A DNA stretch of 64,000 bases from Rhynchopus sp. YZ270_cl-10. Lineage: Eukaryota > Euglenozoa > Diplonemea > Diplonemida > Diplonemidae. A program made the translations under genes and the position numbers. Below, piece by piece: positions 54,147 to 61,342 of the stretch. The stretch covers positions 1,240,001-1,304,000 of the forward strand of contig OZ037859.1 of the NCBI GenBank assembly GCA_964035575.1, written 5' to 3'. The notes beneath the pieces were generated by a model. The model saw only the letters and a program-made list of their open reading frames with translations, did no database searches and was not told where the DNA came from. How positions within the stretch are numbered: the first letter of the stretch is position 1; every line of letters begins with the position of its first letter.

Positions 54147-57100
54147 ATGAGTGAAGATGATGTAGTGACGTTTGACAAGATCGATGTGAACATGGAGGGC
54201 ATGCAGGAGACTGCAAAGGGAGCTTTGCGCGCTGTTGTCACCGAGGCCGCTTCTATGGGCGAGGAGCTGAAGCGGCTGACCGCTGCTTACAACACACTTC
54301 TTGAAGAAGGCGAACGCATGGGCATGGTCCTGCGAGAAAAGGAAGGTGTCATCGAGGCCCTCCGCCGTGAGGAAGCTGAGGACGTCGAAGACCTGAAGAA
54401 CCGCCAGGGCACGCTCATCAAACAACTCCGTGATGATCTTGCTGCAGCTGTCTCCGCTTCAAGCCAGAAGGACCACGAATTGAACGTCGTGCAACATGAG
54501 GTGTTTACCATCGGCAATGCCTTGAGCGGAGCCAAGCTCGAAGCGAAAGAGCGCGAACGCGACCAGAACCGTGAACGTGATGATATGTCTGCCCGCATGC
54601 AAAGAATGGGGGCCGAAAACTCTGAGCGTGCCTCGACCATCACCTCGCTCAACTTTGAGCACCGTACCTTGACGGATACGACCATCATGCAGCAGAAGGA
54701 GATTGCCGATTTGCATCGCTCCCTTGGCAAGATGCGGGCAGATCTTGAAGCACAAAAGCGTCTTCGTGACAACGGCGATCGCACCTTAGAGCAGGAAACC
54801 CGCCACCTCCGTGCACACAACGAACGTCTTGAACGCGAACGCGCCGACCTCGAAGCAGAAGCCGCCGAAGCACGCCAACGCGAACGTGCCGCCCAGAGCA
54901 ACTCCGACCGTCTCGACTCAGAACTCCACGCAATCAAACTCCGCCATACCACAGAAATCGACGGCCTCCGTCGCGTCTGGGATGACGAAAAACGTCTCCT
55001 CGAGAGAGAGCTTGAGGACCGCAAGGACGAAGCCGATTTATTTGAAGCCAATCTCGACAGAAACAGACGTGAAATCCAGAACCTCTACGTTGAACTGGAT
55101 GAAGCGCGCGATCAATGCACCGAAGCTGAGAGAAGAGAAGAGGAACGCAAGGCAGAGAACACACGTCTCCAGGAGGATCTGCGTGAATTAAGCAAAATGA
55201 TGCGCACCGAAACCGCACGTCTTCAGACAGAAGCAGAAGAGGCGGATCTGAAGCAGCGCAACACTGCCCTCCAGCTCCAGCAGGCGAAGGGGCAAATCGT
55301 TGCCTTGGAAAACGACAAAAAGGTTTTGGAGCTTGCAAACAGCGAGATCGATATTGACAGATCCCGTCTCCAGCAAGATGTTGACCGTCTCAAGAAGGAG
55401 CTCGAAGCGACTCGCCATGTTGAAGCCAAACTTCGTGTTGAAATCAAAAAGCTTGAAATGGTTTTGTCTCAGAAGGATGCGGTTACCGAATCGCTTCGCC
55501 GCAAGCTTCAGGACGGCCATCGCAACATTGTCGAAGAACGGCAAGATGTCGAACGCCTTACCGACGCTGTTCAAAAGGCGACCGACCGTCTTCGCGTTGC
55601 CAACCTTCAAATCGAAGAAGTCTTTGCCAACGGCGGCAAACCCGAAGACGACGACGCAGAGGAAGAAGACGAAGAGTCTGAGCAGGGCGGCATCTACGGC
55701 CGCGCCGGAGGGTCTTCTGTGTTTGCGCAATCTAAAATGGATTTATCTCGCGCTGGGAACCTCCAACAGAGTATGGCCGATCTCCGCGCCGCATTTGACG
55801 AAGACAATGAAGAGTACGAACCTGCCATTCTTCCCGACGAGGTTGTTAAGGTGGAGGGCTTTACCGATCAGCTTCTTGCGTTGCTTCAGATGCACAAATG
55901 GGAGGAGCAGGATAGGGTACGCAACGCTGACGACGAAATGACCAACGTAGTTGACGACAAAAACTCTGCAATCAAAAACCTTGAAGACCACATCCGCCGT
56001 CTCAAGGGAGAGCTGGACGATCTGTACAGCACCACTGCGGCATGCAAAGAAGCAGAATTGGCAGAGGAAACGGACAGACGTCAGGTAGAAAAACAGCAAC
56101 AAGCAGAATTTGAAACGCTTGAACTCCGCAAATCTGAGGCAGAAGCGTACTTCGGACGTCAAAGGATCTATGCTCTGGAGGATTGGGAGGTTGCTCAGAG
56201 GCGTCAGATTGTTGAAGCAGAGACCGCAGCGTTGAACAGCATTGCTTTGCAACGTGATTTGAAGGAACAAAGAAGGCGGGCGGACATGGCAGAACACCAC
56301 CTCGCATTGCTTCACCAAGAGGAGATGATGCGGTCGCAGATTAAGGCGGCGGAGCAGAGCTTTGTTGACGCATTTGAAAACAACATTGCTGTGGTCCGTT
56401 CGATGCACGTTGAAGGACGCAAACGCGCCCTTGAAGAGGAAGAAGAAGACCTCCGGGCAGACATCGAGGGGCATGAAGCCTCTGACCGCGAAATGTTGGT
56501 TCTCCAATTCAAGCTTGAGGAGGAAAAGAGGAAGGTGGAGGAAGGGTTCCGTCTGCGGCGCGCGATGCAGGACAAACACGAATTGGTGAGATGGGAGGAG
56601 GGCGAGAGGATGGATCTGCTCGAGGATGAGCAGCGTGGGTGGGACTGCATTGTGGAATGCGCTGCCGGCGTCAAGATGGAATACCTCCAAGGCAAAATCT
56701 ACGAGCTAGAGTACGACGAAGCAGAGCAACGTCTCGACATCGAGGACCTCGAGGAAGGTGAGTGGAACATCATTCTCCACGACGCAGACATCGACTTCGA
56801 AGCCATGATCGAAAAACTCCGCAAAAAACGTCTTCGCGAACTCCGCGCGCAACAAAAGAAAACCGCCTACATGGGCATCCAAGTGTCAGACGGAATCAAC
56901 ATTCGTGGTGGGAGTGGCACCGAAACGCACCTCCGTGAACGTGAGCATGTCTCAAAGCTTCTCAAAGAGGGTGTTCCCGTGAAGGGAAGGGAACGTACTG
57001 CAGGCCCCTCCCGTAGTGGTGATGGTGTGAAGGTGTTTAGTGTAGCACCGAATGGACCGTCAGACCTTGCAGGGATAAGCAGCGACGATGTCATCCTCCG

Positions 57101-57680
57101 TTTCAACAACACCGCAACAAGAACGCTGTCGGACTTCAAATCGATTGCGAAGAAGGTCAAACCTGGTGAGGTCGTTCGCTTCACTGTGTGGCGTGAGGGG
57201 GATGAAGTGGAGGTCAAAGTGCAGACCGTCGAGGTGAACGAAGACGACTTTGAACAGGGACTGCGCCGCAAGATCGGTCACCGCATCACGGTCCTCAAGA
57301 GCATGAAGGAGGAGACCACGCGACTCAGGGAGCAGCGCAGGAAGGACCTCAAGAGCGACAGAACTGCAGGCCTTGTGGATATCAGGTCGCCGGATCGTTC
57401 CCCGTCGCATCTGGACAGAGTGCCACCTGCGCACGCTCCACGCTCCCGTGAGTCTGACCCGGCTGCAACACACTCCCTCGCAGGGGCCAATGCAGGTCCC
57501 ATGACAAACGGCATGTTCGTGCAGTCTAAGCGTCTCAACGCAGCTCTTGCCCTAGACTACCATGAAGAAAGTGCCCAAGTTGAGGAGTCGGCAGCCTACA
57601 CAAGTTCTGCAGATTCCAGGCACACAGAAGGGTCTCCATTCCAGCAAGTCACCTCCAAGCCAAAGCTGTGGAAAAAGTGA
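54147..57680 (+). CDS. Long coiled-coil protein with C-terminal PDZ domain
   Basis: 1,177 residues, unspliced, starting at the ATG at 54147. Residues 15-500 are near-continuous coiled coil rich in Glu/Arg/Leu. An acidic break at about 500-525 follows. Residues 570-905 are a second helical region with Glu-rich, aromatic-bearing repeats (for example RALEEEEEDLRADIEGHEA) like those in the myosin tail. A PDZ-like domain sits at about 960-1031 (VKVFSVAPNGPSDLAGISSD, then FTVWREGDEVEVKV). The tail is short and low-complexity. The order fits a cytoskeletal or flagellar scaffold that binds a partner C-terminus through PDZ. I do not recognise a named orthologue. Confidence 0.8.
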   Translation: MSEDDVVTFDKIDVNMEGMQETAKGALRAVVTEAASMGEELKRLTAAYNTLLEEGERMGMVLREKEGVIEALRREEAEDVEDLKNRQGTLIKQLRDDLAAAVSASSQKDHELNVVQHEVFTIGNALSGAKLEAKERERDQNRERDDMSARMQRMGAENSERASTITSLNFEHRTLTDTTIMQQKEIADLHRSLGKMRADLEAQKRLRDNGDRTLEQETRHLRAHNERLERERADLEAEAAEARQRERAAQSNSDRLDSELHAIKLRHTTEIDGLRRVWDDEKRLLERELEDRKDEADLFEANLDRNRREIQNLYVELDEARDQCTEAERREEERKAENTRLQEDLRELSKMMRTETARLQTEAEEADLKQRNTALQLQQAKGQIVALENDKKVLELANSEIDIDRSRLQQDVDRLKKELEATRHVEAKLRVEIKKLEMVLSQKDAVTESLRRKLQDGHRNIVEERQDVERLTDAVQKATDRLRVANLQIEEVFANGGKPEDDDAEEEDEESEQGGIYGRAGGSSVFAQSKMDLSRAGNLQQSMADLRAAFDEDNEEYEPAILPDEVVKVEGFTDQLLALLQMHKWEEQDRVRNADDEMTNVVDDKNSAIKNLEDHIRRLKGELDDLYSTTAACKEAELAEETDRRQVEKQQQAEFETLELRKSEAEAYFGRQRIYALEDWEVAQRRQIVEAETAALNSIALQRDLKEQRRRADMAEHHLALLHQEEMMRSQIKAAEQSFVDAFENNIAVVRSMHVEGRKRALEEEEEDLRADIEGHEASDREMLVLQFKLEEEKRKVEEGFRLRRAMQDKHELVRWEEGERMDLLEDEQRGWDCIVECAAGVKMEYLQGKIYELEYDEAEQRLDIEDLEEGEWNIILHDADIDFEAMIEKLRKKRLRELRAQQKKTAYMGIQVSDGINIRGGSGTETHLREREHVSKLLKEGVPVKGRERTAGPSRSGDGVKVFSVAPNGPSDLAGISSDDVILRFNNTATRTLSDFKSIAKKVKPGEVVRFTVWREGDEVEVKVQTVEVNEDDFEQGLRRKIGHRITVLKSMKEETTRLREQRRKDLKSDRTAGLVDIRSPDRSPSHLDRVPPAHAPRSRESDPAATHSLAGANAGPMTNGMFVQSKRLNAALALDYHEESAQVEESAAYTSSADSRHTEGSPFQQVTSKPKLWKK

Positions 57681-59996
57681 AAAAAAGGAGGGAAAAAAAA
57701 TACTGATAATTTGGATTAGTGTAGCTGTCGTGGAGACAGTGAAGGCTGTTTATATGGCAGCTATACTAAGCCAACAAATTGTCAAAAAATGAATGATTTT
57801 GTCGATACACCCATCTCAAATACTGATTAGGTTAGGAGAGGTTGGGTGTTGTTTTTCTCCCCCCCCTTTGAGCTATCGCGGGTAATTGCTGTGAAGTGGG
57901 AATGGTTGGGGAGTGCATTGAACCCCTTATTAAAGGGATTTCGATTTTATGGTAGTTTTCTTTGATAACTGCAGAACGCTTAGATCATCTTTTCGAAATT
58001 TTTTAGTTTATTTTCTCTCCAGCTTTGGGGTGACACAGTTTCCAACCCAACCCACCGCAGAAATTTCGTTTTTTTTTTTTTTTGTTTCTTCACCCCCCAA
58101 CAGTTTTGATGTGATTAAGGTGACCAAGATGCGAGGCAGTCATTTTATAATCGTTTCGTGCATTACATTTTTCGCTGTGATACACAACTGCGTGTAGCAC
58201 TCAAATAAACCCTCAGCTTTGTGCGTGGATCTTCCCTTGCCCCCTTTCCCTTCCTCCCCTTTTGCCCCGTTTCCGTTTTTTTTTCTTATTTTTTCCCCCC
58301 AACAATTATGAAACGCGAGTCTCTTCGAAGCAGACTTTTATTTTTTATTTTTAGAAACCCAAAAAAAAAGCCATTCGCGTACCTTTCGTGCTATAAAAGG
58401 TGTTTCCATTCTTCACACTACCGCTCAGGCAGCGCCGGCGGTGACAAAGGATTGCCTTTTTTTTAACGTTGTGCAAAGAGAGAGAAAAAGAGAGAGAGAG
58501 AGAACGAAATTGGACAAAAAAGGAGTGCATCCTCGGGTGTCTCCAATAGCTTTCAAAACCCGAACAAATGGGGGTGGCACTGAGGTCAAATTAAACCCTA
58601 CAAACTTTAGGAAAAAAATGGGGTAACAGAAAGCGCAAATGTTTTTTTATAAAAGAAAGCAAGCTGAAAAATAGTGAGGCACGCGGGTGTCTGGAGGGGA
58701 AATATTAACGTGCAGTTTTTCTTGAAGGGATAATGAGTGTGTATACCTTTGTACACTCATTCATCTTGTCAAGTTTTTCACAATCAACTTTGCCTTTTTC
58801 TTTTATTTCTTTTCCCCGCAACAGTTACCCACTTATGTCTCTTATACGAGAGGTAACTGTAATGCCATAACGTTTTTTTCCCTCTCTTTTAAAGCCAATC
58901 AACCTTTCTTTTTTACTGTATCGGCATCTTCCGTAGGGGTTTTCATTTTTTGCTTTTTTTTTTGTTTTTTTTGTTTTGCTATTTGTTTTTTTTAAAGGTG
59001 CGCTTTCACAAACATTCAACGGTACACATGGTACACCGAAAGGACGCCCTACACTAGGAACCAATCCATAGTTGTACAGGCGTTCTTATCATATCCCGCA
59101 ACCAGGAGCAAACCTAACGCACGATTATTGTCCCATAAAACGATAAACTTAAGGAACAGCCAAAAAGCAAGCAACGTTTTATCGTTCTTTTAATATTTTT
59201 CTCGTTTTGCGGTGTGTGCATCATCGTTTCGCTCAGGGGTTTGCCTGCGTCCTCCGATGAACGGTAAGGCGTTTTGCACTTTCAACTCTTTCTGATTGAA
59301 TAGTGGACGTTGGATTGATGCGGGATTAGCACATTATAACATTCGTATAGGTTACTCAATGAAGCTCATCGTGTACAAACCATCTTTCACGTTTGTGTTT
59401 GTATTTTTTATTTTATTTCTCTGATGTGTGCTGTGTGGCATTCCTCCTTTCATCTTTTTGTTTTAGAAATGACGGTGTACCCTGCTTACAGTTTTTTTTT
59501 TTTTTCTGTTAGCAACTCCCAACACTCCGGGGGTTCGATAACCCGGCAGAGTGTCAGAGGCGTTTTGCACTATCAACTTCACTTTTTTTTTAGTGAACTT
59601 TTTTTGGTGACTAAACACGAGAGGCTTAGGATCATCTGTTAAACTTCACTTTTATTTTAGTGCTCAAATCCAAAAGAAAAAACAGCACACCATTTCGTCT
59701 CGATATACCCACCCATTCCGTGAGTGCAGTTTGCCATAGTATTATTGTAGGTGACTCAGTACCTCAGGCTTGCGTCATCTACGTAGCTATTGTGTAAATA
59801 TTGCTCTTTTCCCCTGTTGTGTCACCTCCACAACAGCCACGCTGTCTTTTCTCTCGACAGACCCCCCGTCCCTTTTAGATTATTATTTGACAAATCAAAG
59901 CCTTCCTCTTTTCGCTTTTTTTGACCATTTACTTCAATCTCGCACAAAAACTACCCACCTACCAACACCAGATAAAGAAAAGGACAAATACAAAAA
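57681..59996. other. Repeat-mosaic spacer upstream of the histone genes
   Basis: No gene supported. A large E-like hairpin lies at about 57716-57790, C at about 58117-58150, a GA microsatellite near 58480-58502, an E piece near 58515, D at about 58735-58780, B at about 59240-59290, the strong hairpin plus B at 59520-59590, and C at 59606-59640 and about 59748-59782. CTCTCGACAG ends at 59860, a likely leader acceptor for H4. Confidence 0.6.
59606..59640. repeat. Dispersed hairpin repeat family C
   Basis: GGTGACTAAACACGAGAGGC followed by TTAGG; in most copies TAAGC pairs with GCTTA around ACGAGAG. Copies lie near 227, 5482, 29078, 36886 (intron), 41838, 42268, 43738, 45512, 48244, 54032, 58117 and 59748, all on the strand of the genes. 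This is the most frequent family. Confidence 0.7.
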
Positions 59997-60338
59997 ATGG
60001 GTCCGTCCAAGTCTGCCAAGGGAAAGTCGGTTGCCTCCGGAAAGGCTGACAAGAAGACGACCGGAAGCCAGAAGCGCAAGGGCGCAAAGTCGAACAAGGG
60101 CCGTGGAATCACGAAGGGAAGCATCCGCCGTCTGGCCCGCCGTGGAGGGTGCAAGCGTCTTGCGAGCAGTGTGTACGACGAGGCAAGGGAGATCCTGAGG
60201 AACTTCGTGGAGCAGGTGATGAAGGACACCCACGCACTGATGGAGGTGCGTGAGAACGCCCCTGCGAAGACGGTGCGTGTGGAGCACATCCTGTACGCCC
60301 TGAAGAAGCGTGGCCGCACCCTGTACGTCTCCAAGTAA
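59997..60338 (+). CDS. Histone H4 (divergent)
   Basis: 113 residues against the usual 102-103. The diagnostic core GITKGSIRRLARRGG and the end YALKKRGRTLY identify it. The N-terminal tail is about 11 residues longer, and the nearly universal KRHRKVLRDN segment is replaced by KRKGAKSNKGR. The loop before the last helix has ENAPAKTVR in place of KRKTVT, one residue longer. The C-terminus ends VSK, not GFGG. The gene is unspliced and GC-rich, as expected of a highly expressed gene. H4 pairs with H3 in the nucleosome; no H3 gene is present here. H2B follows 316 bases downstream on the same strand. No animal-type 3' stem-loop is visible. Confidence 0.93.
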   Translation: MGPSKSAKGKSVASGKADKKTTGSQKRKGAKSNKGRGITKGSIRRLARRGGCKRLASSVYDEAREILRNFVEQVMKDTHALMEVRENAPAKTVRVEHILYALKKRGRTLYVSK

Positions 60339-60654
60339 GCACGTTGGTGGCTGAGATGTAGGCAAAGCGGGCTTATATTTTTACTTTTCCATTGTTCCCA
60401 AGCTGTGCTGTTGCAGAGACTACTGGCTAGCTTCATGCGACAGCCCAGTGGCGTAATTGACGCCCTTTATAAACAAAGAGCCCCATTACCCTCACGTTTC
60501 TTTTTCCAGCACCACCTCCCCACCTCAATTTGTTTCGATTTTCACTTCGTCTGAACGGCATGTGGGTTTTCGTTCGAGTTTTCTCGTGACCTTTTCTCCA
60601 GCCCGTGTAAACACCCCTCCAGATAACCTTTGTCAACACCTAAAACCCAACAAG
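60339..60654. other. Spacer between H4 and H2B
   Basis: No repeats. A TTTATAAA word at 60464-60471 could be TATA-like. Two pyrimidine tracts end in AG at 60509 and 60601; the latter, 53 bases before the ATG, is the likely leader acceptor for H2B. Confidence 0.45.
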
Positions 60655-61116
60655 ATGACACCATCGCCACAGAAGTCCTCTGGAAAGAAGGGAGCAAAGA
60701 GAGGCCCGAAGTTGGACAAGAACGGGAAGAGGATCAGGAAGCCGAACTACAAGAGCTACTCGACCTACGTGCACAAGCTGATGACGAAGACCTTCGGAGT
60801 GAAGGCGTCGACGAAGGCGGGGAAGAAGAGCTCTGTTGCGATCACGTCGCGTGGGATGGGGATTGTGAACTCGTTCGTGGTGGACTTGTTTGAGCGCATT
60901 GCGGAGGAGGCGGGCCGTGCAAACCACTTTGCGGGCCAGAAGACGCTGCGCAGCGGTGCCATTGTGGCGGGTGTGAAGATGCACTTTCCTGATGAGATGG
61001 CGTCGCACGCCCTGTCTGCGGGAGTTGCTGCCGTGGCCAAGTACGCGAAGGCCCTGAAGGCGAAGGGCAAGAAGGGCAAGGGATCCCCGACGAAGAAGGG
61101 ATCCCCGAGGAAGTGA
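60655..61116 (+). CDS. Histone H2B (divergent, SPKK-type C-terminal tail)
   Basis: 153 residues. The histone fold is recognised by YKSYSTYVHKLM, then GMGIVNSFVVDLFERIAEEA and the helix ending ALSAGVAAVAKYAKAL. The loop between the first two helices is longer than usual (TFGVKASTKAGKKSSVAITS). The C-terminal tail extends well past the usual end and carries SPTKK and SPRK, motifs that bind the minor groove of AT-rich DNA and are typical of linker histones and sperm H2B. The N-terminus also has a TPSPQK. The gene is unspliced. The ATG at 60655 is used because the frame before it contains the leader tracts. Confidence 0.9.
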   Translation: MTPSPQKSSGKKGAKRGPKLDKNGKRIRKPNYKSYSTYVHKLMTKTFGVKASTKAGKKSSVAITSRGMGIVNSFVVDLFERIAEEAGRANHFAGQKTLRSGAIVAGVKMHFPDEMASHALSAGVAAVAKYAKALKAKGKKGKGSPTKKGSPRK

Positions 61117-61160
61117 AGCAGGTGACGTGACGTGATGCGACCTGATGATTTGATGTTAGA

Positions 61161-61187
61161 CACGCCCCCTTTCATACACTGGGCGTG
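61161..61187. other. Hairpin 44 bases after the H2B stop
   Basis: CACGCCC (61161-61167) pairs with GGGCGTG (61181-61187) around a 13-base loop. It is not the canonical histone 3' stem-loop, and H4 has no equivalent. It could stabilise or process the mRNA, or be chance. Confidence 0.4.
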
Positions 61188-61342
61188 GGTGGTACTGCCG
61201 CCGTCTTTTTTTGTGAATACAACAAAAAAAACAAATAAATGGGGGCTTGTTTGGCTTCGTTTTGTTATTCCACGCATCCCATTTTCATCCACTTCACACA
61301 CTTTCACATAGGGGGCCCTTCCATACCCCCCCTTTCTCACAT

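Noticed and set aside
55743-56690. 315-codon minus-strand frame
   Set aside because: Antisense shadow of the Glu/Leu-rich coiled coil; the Phe/Leu/His bias is what reversed coil codons give.
5649-59782. CRISPR array or bacterial terminators
   Set aside because: The hairpin repeats are scattered at irregular distances among spliced eukaryotic genes, not regularly spaced, and the T-tails are part of a generally T-rich spacer.
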